This document shows positions 31,931-44,790 of a stretch of 64,000 bases of DNA, in pieces. Location: NCBI GenBank assembly GCA_902702965.1, contig CACRXP010000396.1:425060-489059 (forward strand), given 5' to 3'. The translations under genes were made by a program, and so were the position numbers. Under the pieces are notes generated by a model. The model did not search any database. It saw only the letters and a list, made by a program, of their open reading frames with translations, and was not told the DNA's origin. The stretch is from Spirometra erinaceieuropaei (Eukaryota; Platyhelminthes; Cestoda; Diphyllobothriidea; Diphyllobothriidae). Every line of letters begins with the position of its first letter. The first letter of the stretch is position 1.

Positions 31931-32910
31931 CTGTGAGTGACCGATCTCATGAAATGCTGGCCAAAATGTCGAATTCCGTTCTCGAATAGGAAGGATTACT
32001 TAAATGGGCTTGTTATACTGATTATCTTACGACATAGTCCTATAATGTTGCGGACTTAGCAGGGTGTCAACTTCTGAATGCACTTCTTTTCGACCTCCTC
32101 TAGAAACCATACTCGGTAAGAAATGGCCACTTAAGTAGCGTACATTTTTCACATCGATTTTTGATGATCATATAAATTCAAATATATTCTATAGAAAACA
32201 TGCGTACAAATATGCTTTCATTTATTCATTTGATAGAGAATTTCTTCTTCTTTACTTTTTGTACCCAAGAAAGGAGTATAATCAAGTCTTAAAAGTTTCT
32301 AATTATGAACCTTTTTAAAACCATGCAATGTACATTCATACAGCGTAATACCTGCCCTCTTACCAATGCCGCTCATGAAAACTACAGCCTAATTGACATT
32401 TATTTCAAAATTTTATGGGCTCTATAAGGTGTCTTTTTAAAGGCATAGAGGAATATGTGATTTTTCTTACTCGAAAAGCATGCTCCTTTTAGACTCAGAT
32501 CACTAAACGCTACTGCAACGGCTGGTGGAGCTCAAAATTATTCGGGAATCAGAAAACTTCTTAAAAATCTAACATGACTCCTTCTACGAGTATAAAATGC
32601 AAAGAAGAGGAGATTTTCTGTCACATGAATAAAGGAAAGCATATGTTTATGCGTCTTTTCTGTAGACTATATTTGAATTCATATTACCATCGAAAATTTA
32701 TATGAAAAATGCACGTTATTAAGCAGCCATTTTTTTTACCAATTATAGTTTCTAGAGGAGGTGGAAAAAGAAGTGCATTCAAAAGCCGACACCCTGCTAA
32801 GTCCGAAACACTATAGGATTATGCCGCAAGATAATCAGCATTACAAGCCATTTAATCGAGAACGCCATTTGAAATTTTGGCCAACATCTCAGGAGATCGG
32901 TCACTCAGTG
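31931..32910. mobile_element. N element copy N2, near full length
   Basis: The left end ctgtgagtgaccgatctcat and right end gagatcggtcactcagtg are both flanked by TA. Long inverted arms are present: gtacaaatatgctttcatt ... ggaaagcatatgtttatgcg and cttaagtagcgtac. Noncoding, 980 bases. Confidence 0.85.
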
Positions 32911-35900
32911 TAGCTGAGGGTGGGAATCTGAACTTAAAGTTTTCACCAAAACAGATTTCTCTCACTTTGAAATTGAGTTCTTTTATGCATAGATTAAGTT
33001 GAAAAGAGCGTGAATATTCATGCTATTTTTAGAATAGCGGCCAATATTCCATTTTTAAAAATTTGGACTTATCAGTCTGTACATTTTTGTGTCATAATAA
33101 GATGCAACAATGTCTACAGGCAATCCTCTGTTCTAACGTATTCCTACTTTACTGACATTCGTAAATATCCAAGATTAAACCATAAAAGGCTCGCTTTAAC
33201 TCTTGAGCACAGGTCAAGTTGCTCTTTACGTGATATGGTTTCCGCTAATGCGTAATTTGCAAATAGGACCGTAACAGCGTTAGCGGTTTGAGCACTATTT
33301 TGCCACATGTATGATCCCACAATGAGGCATTTATAACCACAGAAAGAAGAATATAAATAGGCAAAATTAACGAAAATAATTCCAAGTTGAAAAGAATGTT
33401 AGTTCTTTTGCCCGTGGTATAGGGATTGGTATAAGTGATTTTTAAGTACTTTAAAAGCAAATAAGACGTTCCTATGTCTCCCAGAATTTCCTGTTAGAAA
33501 AGGGAAAAGTAGGTTGACACTTACCGCCAAAGTACTGCATTAATACATTTTTATGTGAGAAGTTATTAACTGACCAGGAGTACACTCATCTCGGACATTC
33601 GCTTTGACGTTTATTTTCTCTTGACGGCGAGGTTTCATGTTCCGTAAGTCTATAAAAAAACTACAAAATCTATCTTGTAGGACAGACGATTAAGGATTCA
33701 TAAAGCCGCGACGTGCTCCCTGCTATTTCCGGATTAGCCTTTAACTCAGGGGTGTCTATCATCACCAAAAACTGAGCATCGATTTTAGTGAATAAGAGGT
33801 CTTCTGCTTACGATCGCATCTGCTAATTCTGTCCTAATTCATTGGTCGTTGACCGGATTTTCAGCGTATGAATTTGGGAAAAATGTTCCGCTGAGGTGTT
33901 TTTCGGATAAATCAATCTATCTAACCCAATCTTGGACAACATAAAACAGAAATATTTCATCTGTTTGTTACAACCAGCTCCTTAAGCATATGGGGAAACA
34001 TAATGCACTTCAAATGTGTATAGAGCCGGCTTCGTAGAACCTATTGTGCTTACGCCACTTTGTATACTCAAGTATCTACATGGTTAGGTTTTATGCACTT
34101 CTAAAAAGAGGTTTACTCATTTTGTACAGCCTTTCGTGTTCTCGGTATCTCCGCGGAAAAATCCGAAAACGTCAAAGATGACTGTAATTAGTTATACTGC
34201 AGTTTCTTATGCATAGAAATACTGCCCATGCAAAAAATTGAGTCAATACGAAAACACAGATAAAATAACCTCTAAAAAATCAATTAGTAACGTTCGTATT
34301 TAAACATCTTTTAATGAAGTAGCATAATTCCAGGTATGGCGATTTTCCAACAGCCTGCATCCAGAATACAGATTCCAAAACGGTTTCCCGGTATTCCTTT
34401 TGCTTTCGAATTGATTGAGGTGCGGTCCAATAAAGCAAGAAAATTTTGCCCGATTTTGCCCATAGGGTCGTCTTAGTAACCAAAGTTTTCATAAGCGCAC
34501 ATATTCTTAGGCGGGTCAGTGACTAAAACATTTCACTAGAATTGACAGGGGTAATGGTAAACACATTATTCTATGTATATAACACGAACTTTACTGTCAT
34601 GAAAATAACTTTCCCTCTTCCTTTGTTCTGGATTGTATTGAGTTTCAGATCAAACTTGAAATATCGCTGCATACTACATGATCTTCACTGCTTTTAATCC
34701 ATTGCCATAAAGCGAGATTCTATGTTATGCGCTTGTTAAACCTTTAAAATAAGATACTTCTTGAAGGCATTTACCAAAATAACGAGTATTCAGACGTATG
34801 TTCTCATGTCAAAGGTAGTTTGAATAAGATTTGTAGACTCACCCAAGCAGAAAACTTCTTCATCGAATAAAATGAACGCCCAGTATATAAGATAACGATA
34901 AGTATTATTCTGATCAGCTAGAAAACTTAGTCTTATAAGTTGCCTTTTCACGGAGGGCTTTAATACGGCATTCATTGACATTGTCTTTGTACTTTAGATT
35001 TTTACACGGTGCAGTTATGAAAAAATCCGACATTTTTGACCACTAATAGAAGCAAAGAGGCGAGTTCGAGGACGTAGTCGCGAAGGGGGAGACACGATCG
35101 CTGTTCCTTTAGTCGGCTCTCCTTCTTCGCGACTTTTGATCGTTTTTTTACGTTGCTAAAAATACTGATATTTTCCCACCACAAACGCGAAAACATGCCT
35201 TTCTCTTTATATTGCATTCATTTTCATTATCTTTGTCAACTTTTAGGTTCAGTTCTACGACTAGGAATGCACTTCGGGTAGCCATATAAATGGTGATATT
35301 TTGCTAACACTGCCAATGCTTTGCTCGTTCCATTTTTAAATTACGCATTTGCAGAAATAATTCGCAGTAAAAGCAATGTTTCATATGTTCGAAACTAAAA
35401 GTGACTATTCGGTGGTAGTCACTTTGATGACAAAACAGAGTTTTTCAAGCGAAAAATAATTTCGGCCCACTTAAACGAAGAATTGACAGTGTGCGTCATT
35501 ACAGCATCTTAGGGCGCGAAGTCGCACAGATCTGTTAATGTGAATTTTACGAATCGATAAACCGTCTGGTTCTCTAAAAATAATCTGTGTGTTAGCGAAC
35601 TGGCTCCCACGGTTATCATCGGATAAAAAAAACCAACTTCCAATTGTGGCAAACCTTGCTTAGTAGAACGTTAGCGGTTGAATTACTCTTCTCTCAACGA
35701 AACATGCGCAATCGAAGTCCGGGACAGGCATTAGCATGGGGAATGGCCTGAACATATTACAAATTTCATTTTCCTTCAATTTTATAAAAATGTGGCTTGG
35801 TTGAATTACGCGGACACAAGCAATGACATTTCCTAGGAGAAGCTGGATGATGAGCAAAATGCGAAGTTTATGCCGTCCGAAAATTCTCATATGAGATTCT

Positions 35901-37777
35901 GCAAACAGGTTTTATGACATAGTTCACGTACTGTACTTGGATAACTTTTCATTAAAATTAGGTCACTTACTATACACGTGTCATATTTTCAATGAAATCT
36001 GCAGAATAGTTACGACACCTTTTTCATTCGATAGATATTTGCCAGTCGGGGCAAGAAAGAACCTAAGGTTATTTTAGATATATAGGGAAGGTGCGATCTG
36101 CGAGGTTGCTTAGATTTCGAAATAGGCAGTTTTTCAATTGCGGGTTTCGGCTCGACCGATATCACGGGTTTTTTTTAAAAGGAATGCTTGCAGTTTTCTC
36201 ATTTTCAGAAGTAGCCGTAAGTGTAAATTTTTCGTTCTGCTATTTCTAACACCAATATCTTTGCATATATATGTATACACTGTGCATCGGTGTACAACCC
36301 TAAATGGCGTCATCTTGCAAATTTCATCCCCTACAGTGTTTTATTTGTTGTTCTTGGCATTTTTGTTACATTTTGGAAATGCGTTGCAATAATTTCTGAT
36401 GTGCGCGGAGGTTGTCTGGATCACATAACTTTGTGCGAGCTTCGCTACCACAAGAGAAAGCTAGAAAAACTCTCATGGCCTTTCGTAGGCACCATTTCCT
36501 TAGGCTCCAAGTCAGCTGACAGGTCGGCCGTGCAGTCTGTAGAGAAGTTAATTAAACTGCCGGAAAGCATTTAAGTTGATGATATCGGTGAGGTACTGGA
36601 GAGTTTTGAGGGCGAAATTGCCAAATCACTAAAATTTTTCATCCAGTTTTAAAATTCTATCTTTAAGCGCATTTGATTTTTGACTGTGGGCAGGGCAAAT
36701 GTATGAAGATAAGGTAATCGCTAGTTGACTTCGACGCGCAGCCGTTTTCTTCAGGATAGCAAAAATCGAGCTGTTTACTCAAGTGTAAGTATAAATTGAA
36801 AGAATAAGACGGTCCTATGGTTGGGGATACGCGGGTGCTAGTAGGGTCTTAGTTCAGATATTAAACATTTTTAAGCTTAGCTTTCATGTATCTTCGGCAC
36901 TTTATTCATCATTCTTACGTCCTCAGCCCCACTGAAATAATTACTAAGGCAGATTATTCGGACGGCGAAAGCCCGTTACGATGGTTCTTTTCAAACTTGA
37001 AGAGTTTTTAGGACCTTTTCTCGCATCCTAATTCGGTTTTCTCTTGGTCGATTTTTTTGTTTTTAGAAACAAGCGAAGACTATGGGGGGAGAGGTCAGAT
37101 GAATTTGCAACTTAGTCTCTCGTAATTCAGACTCGTGTATGTTTTAAAGTGTAGTTTCTAAGGGCCACTGTCACGTACTCCGGATATACTGATTTGATTT
37201 AAATTGGGCTTAGGCTCGGGAATTCCATCACAAACCGCTGTCATCTGGCGCCGTGGCGAATGACTCCCAGCAGGACCAGAAAAAATGTTCGGCAGTCGTC
37301 ACAATCTGACCTTCCAGACCACCATCATGACAGTTTCTCTTCAAGGTAACAGAACTGCGACCATCACTTTTCTGGATGATTTTAATGTCCCTATGCCCTT
37401 ACTGGCGCCTCTGCAGGCTTTATAAATTTTGTGGAAACGGGCCTGAACGAGGACAATCACGTACAAATGGCAATGCCGTAGTTGTTCCAACCGAAATTTA
37501 AGAGGAAGGTTTGGAAAAAGTGACACGATTTCCACTTACATGGCCAGGTCTCTCAAAAAGGGACCATCGAGCAGATTTCTCGATGGGAACAAGGTGCTCA
37601 TTATTGGACGTCTTCAAGAGTCAGGTCGTCCGACTTCGGTACTTGTTAGAACTGCCGACGGATGGGTTTTGACTAGTCCGTCATCGTTAACACGACGGCA
37701 GCTACAAAGATTCCGTCAAAATAGTCGTTCTTAAGGTGCGAAAACCATCAGAACATCATCGCCCGTCCCGGAACCTA
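32911..37777. other. 4.9-kb AT-rich interval without recognised features
   Basis: I found no gene, SINE, PLE or M/N element. The longest frames (for example 36290-36574 plus, 94 codons) have no family motif or splice context that I can support. Distant regulatory DNA or unrecognised small exons cannot be excluded. Confidence 0.5.
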
Positions 37778-38486
37778 CAGTAGCTGTGCTTACTCAAGAA
37801 ATGTCAATCAAAATTCCGAAATGCGTTTTCGACACAAAAAGATTACTTATTTAGGGTTTTAAAATTAATCATCCTGCAACATAATTCTATAATAATTCAG
37901 TTATCGCGAGATGCCGGCTTTCAAAGGAACTTCCTTCCGGCTGCATGCAAAGACTAAACTCTGTAAAAGATGACTACACATTAGCATGCATTTTTTCATA
38001 AATCTTCGATGTCCTTAAAAGCTTAACTACACTCCACAGAGAACATGCATAGAAATGTCCATTCTTTTACCTTGACTACAAGTATAAAAACATATCGCGT
38101 TCAGAATTATTGGGGAATTAGAAAACTTTTTAAAAAACGAATTATTTTCCTCTTTTGAGCATAAAATTGGAAGATGTAATTTTCTACAGAATAAACAAAA
38201 GATAATATTTTCATGTATGTTTTTCATGAAACAAAATTGACTTTTTAAGGGCATCGAACATCTATGAGAAACATTCATGCTACTCGAGTAGTCATTTTTA
38301 CAGAGGATTGTTTTCGCATTCGGCCGGAAAGATTTTCGTTTGAAAGCCGAAATCCCGAGGTAACTAAATTATTATAGAATTATGTTGCAAAATGATTGGT
38401 TTTAAAATACTACTTACCTAATCCTTTTGGATCGAAAACGCATTTCAGAATCTCGGTCAACGTTTCCTGAGTTAGCATACCAACTG
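37778..38486. mobile_element. M element copy M5, centre deleted
   Basis: The left end cagtagctgtgcttactcaa and right end gagttagcataccaactg are flanked by TA. Both arms are recognisable, but the central region is missing (join near 38080), giving 709 bases. Confidence 0.78.
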
Positions 38487-38869
38487 TAAATGGGGATCGT
38501 TTGTTCAATTATGTGAGTCCTTAACACTAACTGAAACTGAGACGGGAGTCGTAAATCAGGGACCCACTGCAAGCGCATCGCCTCGTAGTCCGGATGTTTG
38601 CGTCAACGCGGATGGTGCGTTTTTTCTCCTCTTCGTACGCGTTAACTAACGCGACGTTCTGAACACTGCTCACCGGGTGGGCTTCTAAACACGAAACTAA
38701 ATCAGAACAGATGTCACTTTTTATGTAAACACAACAGTGACAGCTTTCAGTAAAAGTTTTCTGATACGAATCGACAGACAAGAAAACCACTAACTTTAAC
38801 TTCCCTGCCACCTGGTTAAAAACACTGGTCTTCATCCAACACACCCGGATCACTCGAAGGATCACGAAC

Positions 38870-39411
38870 GGTAAACAGTAGGTCTGGGAACCGTCACGTT
38901 ACCCGCTACGGAATTACCTCTTAAGCATGAGCGATGTAAGAATTCGGCGTCAGTCCAAGGTTTGTAAACCTACAGCAGGTGGTCTAACATCAACAGCAAG
39001 GTGTTCGTCAAAATTGTGATGGATGTTTTTGATTACAACGACATCCACCGACGCCGACTGGACACCATAATGTTACACGACAATGCACCTGTCCATCGTC
39101 CTAAAGAAGTATGAATCAAATAGTGCTTTCAACCGTAATCTGACCTTTTAGACGACAGTCAGCCTCTCCGCGCATAGACTCCAGCAGAGTTTCATCGTAA
39201 CCGACTTCCGAGATTTCAATCCCGTCGAAAATCTTTTCTTACTTATCAAAAAACATTGGCATAAGGCGAAAAAAACTGTCTTCACATGAAAAACTTAATT
39301 TTATCCTGGACAATCACATCGAACAATCTACTGTAGACAACCTGACCATCTCCATGCCTGAAAGACTTTCTGCCGTGATTAATGCAAATGGACAATCAAC
39401 AAAATACTGAT
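38870..39411 (+). pseudogene. Tc1/mariner-type transposase relic
   Basis: VFVKIVMDVFDYNDI and IMLHDNAPVH match the region of the second catalytic aspartate (D at 39079). DFNPVEN matches the third catalytic block (E at 39227). NLTISMPERLSAVINANGQS followed by TKY and a stop at 39409-39411 is the usual Tc1 C-terminus. At least two frame changes and several stops break it. The two catalytic residues are about 49 codons apart, longer than the DD34E spacing, either through indels or because it belongs to another subgroup. The N-terminal DNA-binding part is not recognisable. Confidence 0.72.
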
Positions 39412-39679
39412 ATTTTGTATTTGTTATTATTACTTTTATTATTTTCACCACTTTATGCGGCTCCCTTCATTGTACACTCTTGAAGTTAGCCCTATTAAAG
39501 CGAATTGTAATGTAGCCATTTTCTGAAATTCTGGTTTTCAGTGAAAATTAACTTTTTTTAAGTTAGTTGATATTAACTTACAACCCCAACGATGCCCTTT
39601 TAAAGAACCAGCCTTTTTACTTCCATGAGACTTAAGGGAACGCAGGCTGGGCAGATTTTGCTTTATAGGGACTTTGTTG

Positions 39680-39718
39680 TGCTAACTCTTGACATTTCAT
39701 AAGTTAACACACCTACCG
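39680..39718. repeat. M-type terminal repeat downstream of the transposase relic
   Basis: The sequence cttgacatttcataagttaa followed by cacacctaccg and TA matches the M right terminus (ttgacatttcatgagttag, cccacctactg, TA) at about 27 of 31 positions. Confidence 0.7.
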
Positions 39719-40394
39719 TACTTGCCATGATCCGAAACTTTGGATTTCATCTTTCGGATCTGTTGAGATTCTACTCATTTGACGACGTTGAGAAGATGAG
39801 TAGGCGAATAAAACTCTACTTACACAATCAAAAATAATGGAGATGACAGATTTACCGTATTTGGGAATGGAAAACTGTAAAACTCTGGGGGTCACTTTTT
39901 CTTTCTGGATCGCCAAGATCCTGGGTCTACTTAAAGATCAAACACCCGATGATACAACTAAGGTTCAACATTAAGTTTTAAATCAAAAAAATTACTTGTT
40001 TTGTTGAAGTGACTAGATGCACGCCTCCAAGCGCGATGCTTGCGCCGTTGCAAATTATTTGCATAGGTCTCCGTTGGGGGTGCTTAAGTAGTGAGAGCCT
40101 CTTGACTGTCGGGTTTTTCATTGGAATGTTGGGCGGTGGACTAAGACCTTCGAGGTCTGACCAAAAATGGGGCAAAAAGATGGACGGTGTTCGTTTGGCA
40201 GAACAGATGTGTGTAAACTTGATGGTCTGACATAGATCTGATAACTTGGTACGTCTAATCTATGACCGGAAGTGGGGTTACGTATCACGCACAAAGTTAC
40301 TTGCTAGTACCGCAACTCTGCGATACTAATGCTTTTTATACGAAAATTTGCTAAAGTATTACAGAAAGTTTTTTTTATAAATATGAGAGTTAAA
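39719..40394. other. Unassigned interval
   Basis: No supported feature. A short inverted pair flanks 40020-40170 on both strands but lacks family resemblance. Confidence 0.35.
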
Positions 40395-40720
40395 GTTAAA
40401 GTCGACGTGTCGACCGTTGTGCCTGACAATGTTCAGCGAGTGCTCCATAGCAAGGTGAAGCAGACACAGCGGCATACCCGTGACTCAGTTTATAGTGAGA
40501 GTAGACTTGCTCAACATCTATCGCACTATCCCCTCCTCCCCACCTGTGCCTGGTGTCAAGAACTGGTCAAGAAGACCGCACAGGTGGCTGGCACGACCGG
40601 CTCCGCACCTAAGCACCTCACTACTCTTCCTGGTCTACAAAAAACACTTGACAACGATCTTAACCAGCAACAACAGCCCCACAGCGGGTCAGAAAGACTA
40701 CGAGGATGATTGGGCAGGCC
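40395..40720 (-). repeat. Dispersed repeat R, minus strand
   Basis: On the plus strand it reads tttatagtgagagtagactt, ccccacctg, ggtgtcaaga and aggtggctggcacga, the inverse of the copy at 13975-14410 in the same order. Confidence 0.6.
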
Positions 40721-40954
40721 TGCCCACCACCTGTTTACCCAGCGGAAGCGCAAGCGCATCCACCGGCAGGGAACCAGGTGTCAGAGAAATGCCAGCCAGA
40801 CTGTGAGGGCCATGGTTTGCTGAATCACGGCATAGTAAAAGGCATGGAGACTGATTCCGCAAATGTGAGGAAGTAGCAGGGTAATGAAATGGCAGTTTCT
40901 AAGAATCACGATAGGAAGTGTTTGGTTAAAAGTAAAAGATCGGACGTGATAATA

Positions 40955-41342
40955 CGGAACGAGTGATTTTCGTAAGAACGATCGGTGAACGCTCTCCACC
41001 ATTGTATATTTCCGATCAAAACCAAAATGGCAAGGGGCTCGTGGTCCAGTGGTTAGAGGCGTGAATGTCTAACTAACAGGTCACGAGTTCGAACCTCGGA
41101 TGTTCCACACTTGGGGGTCGGGTAGGACTGACTGACGACGGCTGATACGCGAGAAGTGGCCATTCCAGTCTTCCTTGTCTTTGTCGGTAATGCAATTCTG
41201 CTTATATCATGCACCGCTGTGCGGCTGCTGCTTGGGCTCTTGAGACAGCGCGTAAGGCACAACGGAACGAGTGAGGCCCGTAAGAACGATCGGTGAACGC
41301 TTCCCACCACTGTATATTCCCGATCGAAACTGACAGGACGAC
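40955..41342 (+). mobile_element. tRNA-derived SINE, tandem arrangement
   Basis: Positions 40955-41033 are the 3' end of one copy (gtaagaacgatcggtgaacg, ttccgatcaaaacc). A complete copy with A box (gtggtccagtggttagaggc) and B box (ggtcacgagttcgaacctc) runs from 41036 to 41342. It ends in gatcgaaactgacaggacga, where the next head starts. The unit is 309 bases. Confidence 0.82.
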
Positions 41343-41480
41343 GGTTTCGTGGCTCAATGGTTAGAGGACTGGACTTCTAACAAACAGGTCGGGAAGGGGT
41401 ATAACTTGCTGAGGACGGCCAATAAGCCAGAAATGATCATTGCAGTCTCCCTTGTTTTTGTCGGTAATAACATTCTGTCT
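41343..41480 (+). mobile_element. tRNA-derived SINE, next tandem copy with internal deletion
   Basis: The head ttcgtggctcaatggttaga and acaggtcg are present, but most of the B box and the following 40 bases are deleted. The body tail (aataagccagaaatgatcat, tgtttttgtcggtaata) follows. Confidence 0.78.
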
Positions 41481-41499
41481 AAATACGGAACTTACCGGT

Positions 41500-42434
41500 C
41501 TTTGTGTGAGAATGTCCGAGAGGTGAAAATTCCCACGTCCTAACTTTAAAACTGATTCAACCCCCTCCGAGATTCTTCGCAAGGTCGCTCGTAATACGGG
41601 AGCCAATATACGCGAGCTTTGCCAGTTAGGGTTTTAAGGCTTGAGTTGAGACAACGATTGCGTTAGGGTTTAACTTAAAGGTTTAGGAGTTAAAGGCTAC
41701 GGTTGACGTTATGGTTGCTGATAACTATAGTTTTCCCAGGAAGTTACATTTCACATCCAGTTTAAAAAGTTGGAAAAAACAGACCAAAAGTATTTAATCA
41801 CAAATAACTTGGCAAAGTGAAACAGGATCCCAGGCGATAGGTTTGGTAGGTAGCGCCAGGTTGGCCTATTGAAAAAATTACATTTTCAAGTCGTAAAACC
41901 TTAAACTAATAGAACTAGAACAAGCCTCATTTTAAGTAACCCTTTTCAACATATAAATACCAGTTTATAATTTGACATTCCTTAATCTCTTTACAAGAAT
42001 ACCTGAGTTCGTGACTTCGTTTCCAGAAAGGTACACATTTCTTGATAACGGATAATTCTGTCCTTCAGCTGGAACTGACTGGTATAGGCCACTACTGATT
42101 GCGGTCGATCGGGCATAAACCAGTTTTTTTAAATGGTTAGAGCGTCAAACTTCGATGCCCAGTGACTTATCGAACTACGGTTTTAAGTTTGGATCCGTCC
42201 GGTTGATGGTGTCAAGTGGACTGATAATGGTGATTCTAATGGTTCGTTTTGCTGCCGGTAAAGATTCCCCAATTTCTGTTTAGAGCAGAAGGGAACAAAA
42301 AACTTTGCTAGCAGGTACATACATTACAATTCTCGACTTTGAAAGAAGTTAAGGCACGTGCCTTCCTCGTAAAAGTGGACATCACTGGAACTTATGCTTG
42401 CCTGAAATACTTCATACAACAGTTATTAGACCTA
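41500..42434. other. Unassigned interval
   Basis: A weak gggttta/gttagggttt stretch lies at 41630-41700, like the telomere-like blocks elsewhere. Otherwise I recognise nothing. Confidence 0.35.
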
Positions 42435-43025
42435 CAGTGCGTGACCAATCTCATGGTATGTTAGTCGACATTATGAAATGCGTTTTTGGTTAGGATGGAT
42501 TAATTAGGTGGGGTTGTAATAATGAGTAGCATTCAGCGTAACCCTATAGCATTTTGGACACAACAGGATGTCGGATTTTGAATGCACCCATTGTTGACCT
42601 CATGCAGAAACCGCTCTTGGTGAAAAATGACTACTTAAGTGGAGTACATTTATCCTATTGATCTTCGATGGTCTTATAAATTCAAGTACATTTTATAGAA
42701 AACATGCACTGAAATATGCTTTCTTTTGCTCGTTTGATAGAAAATCACATTGTCTTCATATTTTATACCCGAAGAAAGTGTATATTGAGGTTTTATAAAA
42801 GTTCCTAATTATGAAATTTTTAAGACCGTGTGACGTCTATGCATACAGGACCGCACATGCCCGTCTACCAATGCTCCTCATGAAATGTACAACACATTCC
42901 GGATTCAATGCGAAATTCTATGAACTCTGTATGGTGTCTTCTTAAGGGCATATAGGAATATATGATTTTCCTTACGCGGAAAGTGTGCACTTTGTAGACT
43001 GATATTGCTAAACGTCAATGCACAG
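42435..43025. mobile_element. N element copy N3, left part only
   Basis: The left end cagtgcgtgaccaatctcat is preceded by TA. The left arm and centre match other N copies up to attgctaaacg near 43015. The right arm is absent. Confidence 0.72.
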
Positions 43026-43689
43026 TCAAACGATGTGGAACAGTCATTTGCTGAAGGGAAAGTCCTCACCTAGCACGCTTCAGTTATTTGCGCGCAAGTT
43101 CCAAAACACCACCGCCAGAACAAGGACGGCTTTTGGAAGTTCAGACAGACATTCATAGCTCTCTTAATGTGGTCATTGATGTCCATTAAGACTACGAACG
43201 TTGTCATGCGTATTTACGCCTGCATGTTCGTCATTTGTCTTGTGGGCTGAAGGTCAAAAACTGCCTCCTAAAAATTTTTATGTATATACATATGAAAAAG
43301 CGATCGAGTTCCAGGAAGTAGTTCGGAAGTAGAAGGCGAAGTTACTGAAACATGAAGCACATTCGTCCGAAGTATCGTATTCCAACTTAAAACCCAGTTT
43401 CGCTGAAAAATGGTGCAGTGTTTATATTGTGCGGTTAAGTAGCAGCCGCGTACCTATTAAGGTCCACGGCTCCTGCCTTCACTGTTCACGGTCGTACTCG
43501 GTGCGAAAATCGCTTGTCTACCCTCACCAGAGTCGTTAATGGCTGTAAATTCATCATCAGCTTTGCATACTGACACTACAGTTTGGCTCACTGATTTTGC
43601 CACACAAAGCCGTGTTCGTGCATGCGCCAAGCGCATATTTGGCCGCTCCGATCGAGTAAAGTCTCTGCACAGATTACGGAAACCACTGC
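43026..43689. other. Unassigned interval
   Basis: I recognise no supported feature here. Confidence 0.35.
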
Positions 43690-43765
43690 GCTCGTTACTT
43701 GGCTACAGGTCGGAGAACCATGATTCGAGCGGCTCGCGGCTCAAGCTTTCGTCGACCTACATACG
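43690..43765 (-). pseudogene. PLE family 1 endonuclease scrap
   Basis: The minus strand reads LSREPLESWFSD, matching VSRELLESWFTG of the copy at 6720-8028. Too short to say more. Confidence 0.4.
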
Positions 43766-44499
43766 GAATTTCAGCATCACACTTATGCAAATCTCGTAGG
43801 ACAGTCAGCTATTAAAATCTCGCAGTTGTTTCTACTCCACTGTTGGTGAGATTTAGATTGCAAAGAGGTTGAGTCCTCGCTGAGATGCAGCGTAAGCCTG
43901 CAAGAACGATGATTATGGTTCCTCTCACCCCGATCAACAAACGTCGACTTTTTTTTACTTAATAAGACGAAGTACATTGGTCGACACAGACAGGGTTTAC
44001 TTTGTGGTCACTGCTCATTGAGGCGATTTCAGCCCTTTTCTAAAAAGGTGGGGGTATGGTATGCAACTCCCCTGAGTGGTTTTACAAAATTTTACCTTGT
44101 CTTACGTAGTTAGGCATGGTTCATAACTTTTTACCCTGCAAGAGGTCTCGGGTCGGATTATGCGATACGCGGATTGGGTTGAGTGTCTGGACGGGCTTTT
44201 TTGTGAGCTAGGATTTTTGGGCCTAGGTGGTCGTTTGAACTTGGGATGAAGGCTAGGATTGGGGTTTGGGTTTAAACTTAGCGTTAGGATTACCTGTTAA
44301 AGGTAAGACCACGGTTGGTTACAGTTTTCCGAGAAAGGTTAGCAAGGTAAGATCGCAGTTGGTAGCCAAACATTATACGTAGATACTGTTGACGCACGTA
44401 TCAGTAGGTGTGCCTACCTTGCCTAGGGAACTTGTTATCAGTAGATGTGCTCTTACTGATTTAGGCGGGTCCCCCGTTCCGATTAGGCTGTTGGGTTTA

Positions 44500-44790
44500 A
44501 TGAGGCTCAGGGTAGGCGTGGTTTATGTTTTAGGATTAGGGTTTGCCTTTTTTGGTCAGGTTTCAGTGTTAGGGTTAGGGTTTAGGTTCCCTTTAGGGTT
44601 ACGTTTAAGGTTAGTGTCAGGGTTAGGATTAGGTTTAGAATCAAGGTTAGGGTTAGGGCTATGGTTAGGTTTCTGTTTACCATTGGGTTTTAAGATTTTG
44701 CTTCGTTTCGGCTTTTAGGCTTTGGGTTATGCTTTATGGTTGCGGTCAGGGTTTGATTTTAGGTTTAAGGTTAGGGTTTAAATTTTTGCC
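44500..44790. repeat. Degenerate TTAGGG-like repeat block T2
   Basis: Many units of gggtta, ggttagg and gtttagg occur with changes (gttagggttagggctatgg, tttaggttccctttagggtt). The 109-codon frame over it (repeated LGLGL) is a by-product of the repeat. Confidence 0.75.

Noticed and set aside
36290..36574. Membrane protein exon
   Set aside because: The hydrophobic stretch arises in AT-rich DNA; there are no acceptor/donor pairs or family motifs.
37540..37734. Small basic protein gene
   Set aside because: 64 codons without context beyond chance expectation.
44389..44718. 109-codon plus-strand frame rich in LGLGL
   Set aside because: It is a translation artefact of the degenerate TTAGGG-like block T2.
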